Assembly: GCA_903835145.1 (NCBI GenBank) | Contig: CAILMA010000174.1 | Span: forward strand, 1 to 13,490 | Source: an uncultured Bacteroidota bacterium | Lineage (GTDB): Bacteria > Bacteroidota > Bacteroidia > Chitinophagales > Chitinophagaceae | Length of the DNA stretch: 13,490 nucleotides | Direction of reading: 5' to 3' | Shown: positions 5,911-13,490 of the stretch, piece by piece | How the letters are laid out: every line of letters begins with the position of its first letter | How positions within the stretch are numbered: position 1 is the stretch's first letter | The notes under the pieces: model-generated | What the model saw: the letters and a program-made list of their open reading frames with translations, nothing else | What the model was told of the DNA's origin: nothing | Databases searched by the model: none | Translations under genes and position numbers: made by a program

Positions 5911-7662
5911 TTATCTAAGATTTGGGTGTGGTGGAGGTGGAGCAGATGGTCCTGTTTCATCTTTATCAGCTGAACGGAACATTACTTCATCTTCAGAATG
6001 TGGCTGACCATATTGGAAGATAAACCTGTCACGGAGAATATTTTGTTTTTCAGTCATGAATTCTATAACTGCATTGACTCTTTCCCAAGCTTTCTGTTCT
6101 TGTTTTTTGCTGCCTGCGCCGCCACCCATCAATACTACTTTACAATCCGGATCCAGTTTCATCTGGCTGGCAAGAGTTGCCATTTGTTCCTGTAAAGCAG
6201 GGGTTAATGTAGCGTTTCCTTTGAAGGTAAATGTACCGTCAGTGATGTGCGTACAGTTAGAATGTTTGTTCTTGTCCTTGGTCTGGCAATCTTCAGGGCA
6301 TGGGCAATGACCAACACCATCAGCATCTACCGGCTGGCACTCTGTAGGAGTGATCAGCTGTTTGTCTTTGTAGTCAGGAACGCCATCACCATCAGTATCA
6401 AGTGGGCAACCGTGACCATCAACTGCAACACCAGCTGGTGTTTTAGGACATTTGTCGAACTGATCAGTTACGCCGTCGTTATCTTCATCAGGCAGAACCG
6501 GGTTAGGCAACAACATATGCCTTGGATAAGAAAGCTCGTTGTAAGCATGATCAAGTGGGTTGATCCAATACAAAGGTTCAACAGATTTTTTCTTTGTTTT
6601 CAGGTTGTAGTTAAGACCAACTGAAAGGTAGTTGATGGCATCGTGACCCTGACTAACAGAGGCTGCGTTGCCAATAACACCACCAAAGCGAGTACCATCA
6701 AGATAATCATCACTTGGGAAGGTATAACGGTCTTCAATCTGAATGTTCCACTGTTTGTTCAGTCTTATCTGAACACCAGCACCTATACTTGGCGCGAAGT
6801 CAAGTGTTTTGTTATCCAGAATTTTGTTGGCTCCGGCATTGTCAGCAGCGCTTTCATAGGTTTTATCCATTTTGCTCTGCAGTTGCTTGCGGATGTCTTT
6901 ATTGCTTGCACCAGCATTGATGTTCAATGCGTTAGCTCCGGTAGAACCGAAGTTGTAAGCATCACCATTGCCATCTTCAGCATTTACCCTTGTTTTGTAA
7001 CCAAGTGCCCCCAGGCCGAAATAGCCATAGAAAGAGAACATGTTACGAGCCTGATGGAAATTGATATTTCCGAGATTAAGCATCAGGTCAAGATTCAGCT
7101 GAGATGATTCCATGCGGGTAGCACGGTACACATAGTTAGCTGGTCTTGCTGCTGTTGCATCATATATAGGTGTATAGCCAAGGTTGGTATACGGTGCATC
7201 GTAGCTTGCTGTAGGCTGATAATCAAGATTTTTAGCTACGCCATATACATATTGGAGACGGGTTGAGAAAACATAACCCCATGCTTTGCGAACCTGAGCG
7301 TGGAAACCAGCACCACCTTTCTGCCAAAGCATAAGGGACGGGATGTCCCCGATAACGTTGTAAGTGCCGAATCCTACGCCAACTTCCCATTGGTTGCGGG
7401 GTTTAGGAGGAAACGCGGACTGATGGTCCATGTACTGGCGAAATTGTTTCAATCGCTTTTTCGGGTAGTAGGTAGAATCCAGAACGTCGTAGTTCTTACC
7501 ATGATAGGTCATATCGCGGCTTGACCATTGAGGAGTTCCTGGAGCAGGGGTAGTAGCGCCCGCTGCCGGCGTTGCAGTTGCTGCAGGTGTCTCCTGAGCC
7601 AGAACCGTTTGGCCGGCCAGAACAGACAATCCTGCTAATAAAAAATACTTCTTAATCGACAT
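5911..7662 (-). CDS. OmpA-family outer-membrane protein with TSP3 repeats and a degenerate OmpA-like domain
   Basis: With start MSIKKYFLL the protein has 583 residues. The upstream in-frame ATG at 7686 would put MFYTNTHT before the signal peptide. A Sec signal peptide (about 1-22, cut near VLAQ) is followed by an Ala/Pro/Thr linker (23-45). A beta-barrel-like region then runs to about 370, with alternating aromatic strands such as WEVGVGFGTYNV and the SVGLNYNL end strand. Calcium-binding thrombospondin type 3 repeats follow at about 387-430 (DEDNDGVTDQFDKCP and DTDGDGVPDYKD), then a short Cys-rich stretch. The C-terminal part (about 476-560) aligns with the OmpA peptidoglycan-binding fold. 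However, the usual GHTD block reads GGGAG near 512, so the aspartate that contacts diaminopimelate is missing, while the later arginine (WERVNAV) remains. The tail is proline-rich (PPPPHPNLR). It probably sits in the outer membrane as a single-gene transcript. Confidence 0.9.
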   Translation of the reverse strand: MSIKKYFLLAGLSVLAGQTVLAQETPAATATPAAGATTPAPGTPQWSSRDMTYHGKNYDVLDSTYYPKKRLKQFRQYMDHQSAFPPKPRNQWEVGVGFGTYNVIGDIPSLMLWQKGGAGFHAQVRKAWGYVFSTRLQYVYGVAKNLDYQPTASYDAPYTNLGYTPIYDATAARPANYVYRATRMESSQLNLDLMLNLGNINFHQARNMFSFYGYFGLGALGYKTRVNAEDGNGDAYNFGSTGANALNINAGASNKDIRKQLQSKMDKTYESAADNAGANKILDNKTLDFAPSIGAGVQIRLNKQWNIQIEDRYTFPSDDYLDGTRFGGVIGNAASVSQGHDAINYLSVGLNYNLKTKKKSVEPLYWINPLDHAYNELSYPRHMLLPNPVLPDEDNDGVTDQFDKCPKTPAGVAVDGHGCPLDTDGDGVPDYKDKQLITPTECQPVDADGVGHCPCPEDCQTKDKNKHSNCTHITDGTFTFKGNATLTPALQEQMATLASQMKLDPDCKVVLMGGGAGSKKQEQKAWERVNAVIEFMTEKQNILRDRFIFQYGQPHSEDEVMFRSADKDETGPSAPPPPHPNLR

Positions 7663-7711
7663 AGTATGTGTATTTGTATAGAACAAATCTGTTATTTACA
7701 AAATGTGAGCG

Positions 7712-7742
7712 CAAAGGTAGGTAGCAATTAATTAAAATCAAA
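7712..7742 (-). promoter_or_regulatory. Bacteroidota-type promoter for the OmpA-family gene
   Basis: On the minus strand TTTG (7742-7739) and TACCTTTG (7719-7712) are separated by exactly 19 bases, a full match to the phylum consensus. Transcription would begin around 7706, leaving a leader of about 45 bases that is AT-rich. The leader contains a 6-bp hairpin (ATTTGT 7672-7677 with ACAAAT 7683-7688). Confidence 0.8.
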
Positions 7743-7870
7743 CAATAAATGTTAAAATAACGGCGGTTTTATAATTTTGTTATGACTAACTGGCGGAACT
7801 TTTAAAAAATACTTTTCTGATACGATTAGTTATTCGACTTTTACAACCGGTTAGCAACCTTTAATTATTG

Positions 7871-8833
7871 ATGGAACTTGTAAATAAAGTTATCGGTGAC
7901 GAATTGGCGTTGTTTGAAAAGAAATTTTCTGAGAGCGTAAAGAGTTCAAATCATTTATTAGACCGAATTATGCGGTTTATTATTAAGCGTAAAGGCAAGC
8001 AAATGAGGCCAATGTTTGTTTTCCTCTCTGCTAAGATAGCTAACGAGATTAATGATGCAACTTACAGGGCAGCTTCTCTTATAGAATTATTACATACTGC
8101 TACCCTGGTACACGATGACGTGGTTGATAACTCCATGATGCGGCGGAATTTCTTCTCGATTAATGCTTTGTGGAAGAATAAAATAGCCGTGCTTGTGGGC
8201 GATTACCTCCTATCTAAGGGTTTATTGTTGTCGGTTGATAATGGTGACTACAAGATACTACAGATAACCTCGCGGGCGGTGAAGGAAATGAGTGAGGGCG
8301 AGTTACTACAGATGGAAAAGGCACGAAAACTGGATATTGATGAAAGTGTGTATTTTGAGATTATCCGTGCCAAGACCGCATCGCTGTTGTCAGCAGCATG
8401 CGCTGCAGGCGCGCTTTCGGCCACCGGTAACGATGCCGTTGCCGATCAATTCCGCTCTTTTGGGGAGAAGGTTGGTATCGCATTTCAGATAAAGGATGAC
8501 CTCTTTGACTATGGCGAAGACAATATCGGTAAGCCAACCGGCATTGATATAAAGGAGAAAAAAATGACTCTGCCATTGATCTATACCCTGATGCATGCTG
8601 ATAAGGCGCTGAAAAGGAAGATCATATACATAGTAAAGAACAACAGTACTGACCGCAATAAAGTAAACGAAGTAATAGGCTATGTGAAAGAGTCAGGCGG
8701 TATTGACTATTCTATAGAAAGAATGCTCCAGTATAAGAAGGAAGCGCTTGCAATCCTCCATACTTATCCTGAGACACCTGCCCGAAACGCAATGGAAGAA
8801 CTGGTGAACTACGTGATAGACAGGAAATATTAG
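7871..8833 (+). CDS. trans-Polyprenyl diphosphate synthase (long-chain type)
   Basis: This cytoplasmic enzyme elongates an allylic diphosphate with isopentenyl diphosphate, probably to make the side chain of menaquinone. The 320-residue length is normal. The first aspartate-rich motif is HDDVVD (81-86) and the second is KDDLFD (208-213). The KGKQMRP block before residue 50 matches the substrate-binding GKxxR. Small residues before the first motif (LHTATLVHDD) suit a long product rather than C15/C20, but chain length cannot be fixed from sequence. The ATG at 7871 is preferred to the TTG just before it. The gene is divergent from the OmpA-family gene and converges on recO with only 21 bases between stops. 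A TAATTTTG at 7772-7779 could be its -7 box, but no TTTG lies at the right distance. Confidence 0.93.
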   Translation: MELVNKVIGDELALFEKKFSESVKSSNHLLDRIMRFIIKRKGKQMRPMFVFLSAKIANEINDATYRAASLIELLHTATLVHDDVVDNSMMRRNFFSINALWKNKIAVLVGDYLLSKGLLLSVDNGDYKILQITSRAVKEMSEGELLQMEKARKLDIDESVYFEIIRAKTASLLSAACAAGALSATGNDAVADQFRSFGEKVGIAFQIKDDLFDYGEDNIGKPTGIDIKEKKMTLPLIYTLMHADKALKRKIIYIVKNNSTDRNKVNEVIGYVKESGGIDYSIERMLQYKKEALAILHTYPETPARNAMEELVNYVIDRKY

Positions 8834-8854
8834 GCTTTATCTTTTAACGGGCCC

Positions 8855-9586
8855 TTAATGTAGAATTGCCTGCAAGACAGCGAGTGACTTTATATTTCCC
8901 ATATGCTGGGTATGGGTTTGTAAAAAGGAAATGTACCATTTTAGCAATTTCAGCCGCAAGGTTCCGTTTATGGCAACCAGTTCCAATTCGTCGAAACCGT
9001 TTACCAACAACAATTCATTGAGTTTTGCGCCTTCATCATCTGCAATAAAGGGTTCATAGGCCGGCGGATGATCGGTAAATCCACCCTCCTGAAGATTGAG
9101 GTGTGGTGTTTCCTCGCTATAATTTCCCTTCGGCTCATAACCCAGAAAGCGGCTACACATGATGATAAAAAACAATGGGTAGTTTCCTATGCTCGATTGG
9201 GCAGTTGTATCAAGCCGGGTAAAATATTGCTGGGTGAACTCGTACAATTCCGGAAATGGCGCTTCCTCCGGTAATAGACGAAGCAGTACTTCTACTGAGA
9301 AAAGTGCAACCGTATTCTTAACAATATCCTGCTGCACAGATTGATAAAGATAGGCAGGCTGAAATTCCTTCATCCTTTGCAGGCTTTTTGTCTGCTGGTG
9401 GTTCATTACAATTTCCAGCATCATGGTAGGCTGCAGCAGGCCGGCGCGGTTTCGGCCGCCCTTGGTGCTCCTTATGCCTTGTGCCATGAATGCCTGAATA
9501 CCATATACTTCAGTAAAAACGGTAACAATAAGGCTGGTTTCCCCGTATTTTATTGATCTTAAAACTATTCCGTTGGTATTGTGCAT
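8855..9586 (-). CDS. recO: DNA repair protein RecO
   Basis: RecO helps load RecA onto SSB-coated single-stranded DNA in the RecF(O)R pathway and anneals complementary strands. The 243 residues are typical. The N-terminal OB-fold is recognisable in NGIVLRSIKYGETSLIVTVF and GIQAFMAQGIRSTKGGRNRAG (about 1-50), with the usual LLQPTMMLEIV strand after it. The rest is helical (VEVLLRLLPEEAPFPELYEF, YPLFFIIMCSRFLGYEP). No CxxC zinc pairs are seen, so it is a zinc-free form. It lies 54 bases after the TlpA-like gene on the same strand and may be co-transcribed with it. No terminator was seen in the short gap to the convergent prenyl synthase gene. Confidence 0.95.
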   Translation of the reverse strand: MHNTNGIVLRSIKYGETSLIVTVFTEVYGIQAFMAQGIRSTKGGRNRAGLLQPTMMLEIVMNHQQTKSLQRMKEFQPAYLYQSVQQDIVKNTVALFSVEVLLRLLPEEAPFPELYEFTQQYFTRLDTTAQSSIGNYPLFFIIMCSRFLGYEPKGNYSEETPHLNLQEGGFTDHPPAYEPFIADDEGAKLNELLLVNGFDELELVAINGTLRLKLLKWYISFLQTHTQHMGNIKSLAVLQAILH

Positions 9587-9640
9587 TCGTTAGTTGGCTG
9601 GTTGAGCGGGCGGGTATTTGCTTACTGGTGAGCGTCGTTT

Positions 9641-10243
9641 TTATTTTTTCTTTGCCAATTCTCGTTCTATTACCGAGTTAATGGTACTCAATGGCACCTC
9701 ATACTGGGCATCTTTTTCTGTAATGGCCTTCATGCCTATGTATGCAATGTTGCCTTTTTTATCCAGTATCAGGCTATTGGGATACCCCATTCTGTAGTCC
9801 AGTCTTTTAGATTCTTTCTGGTCAACAGCTGCTACGGGGTAGCCGATCATGTTCTTTGCCACAAAGTCAGGTAGGGTCGCCGCAGGGTCGAAGGTTATGG
9901 CTACAAATTCGAAATTGGGGTTGTCTTTATAGGTATTGTATATTTCATTCAGTTTCCCAAATTCGCCGCGGCAGGGCGCGCAACCCTGAAACCAAAAATT
10001 GATAAAGGTTACTTTACCCTTGCAACTGGCATTCGTAAGGTTTTTCCCGCCAATAGTAGTTACATTAAATGGCATGTACTTACTGCCGGTGCATGTCCGG
10101 TACAGGGAGTCCATATTCATAAAATACCACGATCCGTCAGGTGGAGGTGGCGGACGCATGGGGAGCGGAGGCGGAGGTGGTGCCTGCGCAAGTGCCCTAA
10201 GCGCCAGAAATAAAACCGAAACGGTGCTATAAAAATATTTCAT
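9641..10243 (-). CDS. TlpA/ResA-like periplasmic thioredoxin with polyproline linker
   Basis: With start MKYFYSTVSV the protein has 200 residues. It has a Sec signal peptide (about 1-19, ALAQ), then a proline-rich linker of two five-proline runs (APPPPPLPMRPPPPPDG). A short region with one CTG cysteine follows, then the thioredoxin fold: FINFWFQGCAPCRGEF with the redox CAPC pair, VAITFD, and the cis-proline region GYPNSLILDKKGNIAYIG. Such proteins reduce disulfides in exported proteins or cytochrome c maturation partners. The earlier in-frame ATG at 10306 would put a non-signal segment first and is rejected. The gene lies between a small membrane protein and recO, all in one direction. The family is certain but the partner is unknown. 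The polyproline runs would need EF-P for translation. Confidence 0.92.
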   Translation of the reverse strand: MKYFYSTVSVLFLALRALAQAPPPPPLPMRPPPPPDGSWYFMNMDSLYRTCTGSKYMPFNVTTIGGKNLTNASCKGKVTFINFWFQGCAPCRGEFGKLNEIYNTYKDNPNFEFVAITFDPAATLPDFVAKNMIGYPVAAVDQKESKRLDYRMGYPNSLILDKKGNIAYIGMKAITEKDAQYEVPLSTINSVIERELAKKK

Positions 10244-10309
10244 AAGGTTAAAGATAAGCAAGCCGACGGGATAATCGAAAAACAAAGTCACGGGCAAATA
10301 AGACAAGGC

Positions 10310-10516
10310 CTAAAACGAAACGGAAGTTTCTACACCTACGTGCCGGGCCCCGTATTTTAGATAGGTGTAGCAAGTAATACCCGAGCCCAGCAAAAACAAG
10401 GCTACTGAGAAGATAAACAGATTGAGATTTTTACGTGCAATACTGATGAAAAATGTGGCAATACACAGGACGAATACCACACCAATTACCATCAAAAGCA
10501 GCTTATATTCTGACAT
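10310..10516 (-). CDS. Small two-helix membrane protein (68 aa), unknown
   Basis: MSEYKLLLMVIGVVFVLCIA begins a helix (about 4-26). A basic loop (ARKNLN) follows, then a second helix (about 31-54) and a polar tail. The protein is therefore probably an inner-membrane hairpin. It lies 66 bases upstream of the TlpA-like gene on the same strand and may share its transcript. Its layout resembles the 66-aa protein at the left end of the window (two helices around a basic loop), but I see no convincing sequence alignment between them. No named family was recognised. The start is the only good ATG. Confidence 0.6.
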   Translation of the reverse strand: MSEYKLLLMVIGVVFVLCIATFFISIARKNLNLFIFSVALFLLGSGITCYTYLKYGARHVGVETSVSF

Positions 10517-10571
10517 TGTATTTTACTTTATTTATTTTGTGCAGCGTGGCTCGACTTTAAGGAGTGAAGTT

Positions 10572-10670
10572 ATGAAAAGCGATTTTACAAGCGATATGCC
10601 AATGGTGTTAAAGTTTGGCATCAGTTTAGTAGAAGGGGGTATCCTCGTAACCATTTATTGTTTCCGTTAG
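10572..10670 (+). CDS. Possible 32-aa small ORF with a Shine-Dalgarno-like site
   Basis: The ATG at 10572 is preceded by AAGGAG at 10558-10563, a strong Shine-Dalgarno match in a window where other genes lack one. The frame reads MKSDFTSDMPMVLKFGISLV... and ends at TAG 10670, 27 bases before the tailspike-like gene on the same strand. It could be a small protein, a leader peptide or chance. I know no homologue. Confidence 0.2.
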   Translation: MKSDFTSDMPMVLKFGISLVEGGILVTIYCFR

Positions 10671-10697
10671 CTGCCTATTAAGGATTATTTTTACACA

Positions 10698-13385
10698 ATG
10701 AAAAGATTGCTGCTTAGTCTATGTTTCCTTTCGGGGTTCACTATTTGTGTTGCTCAGTTGCCGGCCACCATGGAGCAGCTGTCAGCAACGGCTGATTTAG
10801 CAAAGTATACCGGAGTGGCCCAGGCCGTGGCAGTAACTGATGGTGACGACAGGGGCATTTTTTATTACAGCAAGGAAAAGCATACCGTTGATAACGGTGT
10901 TGTATTTGCCGGTGGGAACAAAGGATACTGGGTAAGAATGTATGACAAAACAGCCGGAGTTGACATTGCCTGGTTTGGTGCAAAACTGGACAGTACAACA
11001 GATGATGGTGATGCGCTAAAACGTGCGCTCAATTACCCGCTGGTGAAAATTACCGGAAACATGGCCATAAGCAGCAAGACAGTACTGCCAGAGGGCAAAA
11101 CAATTGAATTTACTGAGGGAGGGACATTTACTATTACTGATACTTTTGCGCTGAAGTTTGGTGCATATATTGTAGCAGGCGACTACCAATTTTTATTTAA
11201 GGGTACCGGTAATGCGGTATTTAGTACTAACTCAGCGAAGTATATCCCTGTTTGTTGGTTTGGGGCAAGGGCAGATTGCAGTGGCTTCCAGGCTGGAAAG
11301 GGTACCGACAATACTATTCCGATACAAAAGGCCATATGGGCTGCTACAAAGGTTAGCGACGTTTACCTACCACCCACCAATGCCAGTTTATCCTACAGAA
11401 TCACTTCAACACTCAGCATCTCGAAAAAGCTTCATTTTTTTGCGTTCCGTTTTCATGGTGGTGGTACAACAATTACCTACAGCGTTGACGATAAAGCTTC
11501 GAACATCTATGCTGACTTCAGCGACGGTGCAGCCATTAATATACAAGGCAGTCGCAGGGTTTATCTCACTGATTTCGCACTGCACGGCAACAATAAAGAA
11601 GCCAGGAGGCTGGCTTCTTACGATACCATTAACCTTACGCCAGAGGTGAATAACCCGTCAACATTTCTTTCCCCCGGCATAAAGCTGACCTACGCAGCTA
11701 TAACAACCGATGGAGAAAAAGACAGCAAGCTGTGGAGTGCAGATATAGCCTTCGAGCGGTTGCAAATTGATAATTTCAGTATTGGTATTGGTATTTCGCA
11801 GGGTGGGCATGTTCAGGGCGACCGGATGCGAATTGAAAATACTCAGATCAACCAATGTGTTTATGGTATTTCGGTTGGCCAGGCGCAGAACAGGGCGTGC
11901 CACTTTTTTAATGTAGATATGAACAGGGTTTGGTGCGGTGTTACCAATACCGCCTTCGGCGACCACACCGGGTCAAACTTCCAGATAACCGGTGGACAGT
12001 GGTGCAATGTCTATCGTTGTTTTACCATGCAGCCCTCTTATACCGGACAATGCGTGGTTAGTGGTCTTTATACAGAAGCCGTTGGTACCATCGGTATATT
12101 TGGCGACCATAACCCTAATAATGCATCAATACTTTTCACTGGTTGCGAGTTTTTTATGCAGGATGACGGGCTCAACCGCGGGTACGCTTTTTTGCCGCCG
12201 TTTTATACCGTTTGGGCCTATGGCAACCTCACGTTCGATGGCTGTAACTTTTGGGCTGGCAGGCATTTTCTGGCCATGTTCGCCGGTTCAGCATCTGATG
12301 AGTATACCGGGAGTACCATTACTTTGCGAGGCTGCTCCATACATCATTGCACATCTATACACATAAAAGGCAATTCAAACATTGAGAATTCTTATCTCAT
12401 ACCGTATTCCGGCTCTATTGATTACAGCCGTTCTATTACTGCAGATTTTGAGGCCAATAACCGTTATGTTACTGGTTACTCACCTGCGCTCGCCATTTCA
12501 GGCATGGAGAGTGCCAATGCAGCAGGGAATAAAATGTCATCGGTGCGTGCGATAAGCAGGAAGGTGCCCCGTTTTTTTACTGTTCAGGATGCCAGGGGGC
12601 AGATCACAGGAATCACTTTTCGCCACGATACTGTGCAATTCAGCTATTCGGAGGTATTGAAAAAGAGTTTCTTCAATTACGCCGGCGGGTATGATGTGAT
12701 CGGGACCAATCTCACAAAGGAGGATGTTACCGGCTATGACAATCCTACACTCACCGTAATCACCAACGATACAGTCAACAGGGTAATTACGGCAGTGGCC
12801 CACACACCGGATTTCAAATTCGATAAAATCGGTTTATACACCAACAGTTTCTTTACAACAAATCCGGTGTCAGGTATTGTAAAAAAAGGAGTAAGTAAAA
12901 TAACGGGAATATTCAATATAGACGTTATACGCTCAGGCGATTATATAACATTCGATGAGGCAAAACGGGCATATAGAATTTCATCTCTTAATGCGGGTGA
13001 CAGCAGTGCCACCCTGATGGACCCAGTTGGCGAAGATGTGGACGGGCGAGTAAGCATTTATAATGAGTTGCTCGAGGACAAAACAACATCGGGAAAGGCT
13101 ATACCTACAACTGCTATAAGGACTATCACTGCCAGCGAGGTACTTAGCCCGGTTGATAAAACGGTACTCGTTGGAGCCAGTGGTGCAGATATCACAGTTA
13201 CACTACCAGCTGGTGTAGCCATAGGTCATGAGTTTACTATCAAAAAGATTGCGGAGGGGCACACCGTTATAGTAACGCCTGCACATGGAGCAATAGACGG
13301 CAAGACCAACTACATAATAAAAGAAAACTACCAAACGCTGCAAGTGCAGTATGATGGTGAAAACTACTTTATAATAAGCAAGTAG
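10698..13385 (+). CDS. Secreted beta-helix protein with phage-tailspike architecture
   Basis: The 895-residue protein begins with a Sec signal peptide (MKRLLLSLCFLSGFTICVAQ). Residues about 30-90 (GIFYYSKEKHTVDNGVVFAG, GYWVRMYD) resemble the beta-domain that precedes the helix in phage tailspikes. The pectate-lyase-3 type entry motif follows: VDIAWFGAK with DSTTDDGDALKRAL (W92 onward). A second copy appears at W187 (CWFGARA... GTDNTIPIQKAI). A long right-handed beta-helix region with inserts runs to about 600. The C-terminus (about 810-895) repeats a pattern seen at the ends of phage tail proteins: TASEVLSPVDKTVLV, DITVTLPAG, HEFTIKKI, YQTLQVQYDGENYFII. No catalytic lyase or hydrolase residues could be assigned, and no type IX secretion tail is evident. 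It may bind or cleave a polysaccharide outside the cytoplasm. It is a single gene, with no phage structural genes nearby. Confidence 0.85.
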   Translation: MKRLLLSLCFLSGFTICVAQLPATMEQLSATADLAKYTGVAQAVAVTDGDDRGIFYYSKEKHTVDNGVVFAGGNKGYWVRMYDKTAGVDIAWFGAKLDSTTDDGDALKRALNYPLVKITGNMAISSKTVLPEGKTIEFTEGGTFTITDTFALKFGAYIVAGDYQFLFKGTGNAVFSTNSAKYIPVCWFGARADCSGFQAGKGTDNTIPIQKAIWAATKVSDVYLPPTNASLSYRITSTLSISKKLHFFAFRFHGGGTTITYSVDDKASNIYADFSDGAAINIQGSRRVYLTDFALHGNNKEARRLASYDTINLTPEVNNPSTFLSPGIKLTYAAITTDGEKDSKLWSADIAFERLQIDNFSIGIGISQGGHVQGDRMRIENTQINQCVYGISVGQAQNRACHFFNVDMNRVWCGVTNTAFGDHTGSNFQITGGQWCNVYRCFTMQPSYTGQCVVSGLYTEAVGTIGIFGDHNPNNASILFTGCEFFMQDDGLNRGYAFLPPFYTVWAYGNLTFDGCNFWAGRHFLAMFAGSASDEYTGSTITLRGCSIHHCTSIHIKGNSNIENSYLIPYSGSIDYSRSITADFEANNRYVTGYSPALAISGMESANAAGNKMSSVRAISRKVPRFFTVQDARGQITGITFRHDTVQFSYSEVLKKSFFNYAGGYDVIGTNLTKEDVTGYDNPTLTVITNDTVNRVITAVAHTPDFKFDKIGLYTNSFFTTNPVSGIVKKGVSKITGIFNIDVIRSGDYITFDEAKRAYRISSLNAGDSSATLMDPVGEDVDGRVSIYNELLEDKTTSGKAIPTTAIRTITASEVLSPVDKTVLVGASGADITVTLPAGVAIGHEFTIKKIAEGHTVIVTPAHGAIDGKTNYIIKENYQTLQVQYDGENYFIISK

Positions 13386-13389
13386 TGGC

Positions 13390-13417
13390 AAAAAAAAGTT
13401 GCCGGGAGGCCGGCAAC
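13390..13417 (-). terminator. Intrinsic terminator of the minus-strand gene at the right edge
   Basis: GTTGCCGG (13398-13405) pairs perfectly with CCGGCAAC (13410-13417) around a 4-base loop. On the minus strand eight T follow (complement of A8 at 13390-13397), so it terminates the gene entering from the right edge. The plus strand lacks a T tract after the hairpin, so it is a weaker stop for the tailspike-like gene. Confidence 0.8.
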
Positions 13418-13444
13418 AAAATCTCTTATCGAGAAAAATTGGTG

Positions 13445-13490
13445 TTACTTATCGCAAATCTGGCTGATGAATTCATCCACATTCGGGTCG
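13445..13490 (-). CDS. C-terminal end of an unidentified gene
   Basis: A minus-strand frame open from the window edge ends at TAA (13447-13445). Its last residues read DPNVDEFISQICDK. It is followed by a good terminator pointing the same way, which supports a real gene end. Too short to name. Confidence 0.6.
   Translation of the reverse strand, partial: DPNVDEFISQICDK

Noticed and set aside
6643..7107. A 154-codon plus-strand frame inside the OmpA-family gene
   Set aside because: It lies opposite a well-supported gene with signal peptide, repeats, promoter and terminator, and has no family features. It is a shadow.
8834..8854. GGGCCC palindrome between the prenyl synthase and recO as a terminator
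   Set aside because: The stem is too short and there is no T tract on either strand.
1..13490. tRNA, rRNA, CRISPR arrays, insertion sequences or an integron
   Set aside because: No cloverleaf, spaced direct repeats, transposase motifs or long inverted repeats were seen on reading both strands. A covariance-model scan was not possible here.

Overview
The window looks like chromosomal DNA from a Bacteroidota bacterium, plausibly near the Chitinophagaceae. This is an inference from four things. There is a type III (GlnN) glutamine synthetase. Promoters match TTTG-N19-TAnnTTTG, the sigma pattern typical of this phylum. Shine-Dalgarno sequences are mostly absent. An OmpA-family barrel carries thrombospondin type 3 calcium repeats. 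No rRNA, tRNA, CRISPR array, insertion sequence or integrase was seen.

Layout from left to right. Positions 1-2685 (minus strand) hold a tight operon, transcribed right to left. It contains a divergent Lgt-like integral membrane protein, a radical SAM enzyme resembling the COG1964 family (MJ0619 and archaeal tetraether synthase Tes), a 66-aa two-helix membrane protein, a paralogue of it broken by a one-base frameshift, and the start of another gene that runs off the window. Positions 2822-2852 hold a terminator shared with the next gene. Positions 2873-5065 (minus) encode glutamine synthetase III with a clear promoter. Positions 5166-5792 (minus) encode a Sfp-type phosphopantetheinyl transferase. 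Positions 5911-7662 (minus) encode an OmpA-family outer-membrane protein, with a clear promoter and terminator. Positions 7871-8833 (plus) encode a trans-polyprenyl diphosphate synthase. Positions 8855-10516 (minus) hold RecO, a periplasmic TlpA-like thioredoxin with a polyproline linker, and a small membrane protein, all in one direction. Positions 10698-13385 (plus) encode a large secreted beta-helix protein built like a phage tailspike. Positions 13390-13490 hold a terminator and the last 14 codons of a minus-strand gene.

Most genes are housekeeping (nitrogen assimilation, isoprenoid/quinone supply, recombination repair, acyl-carrier activation, envelope). The most unusual part is the 1-2685 operon. 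An Lgt-like membrane protein that lacks the residues expected of Lgt overlaps a multi-cysteine radical SAM gene from a family that makes C-C bonds on lipids or methylates pterins, followed by tandem tiny membrane proteins. I infer, without proof, an uncharacterised envelope or lipid-modification system. The tailspike-like secreted protein is the second most unusual item.
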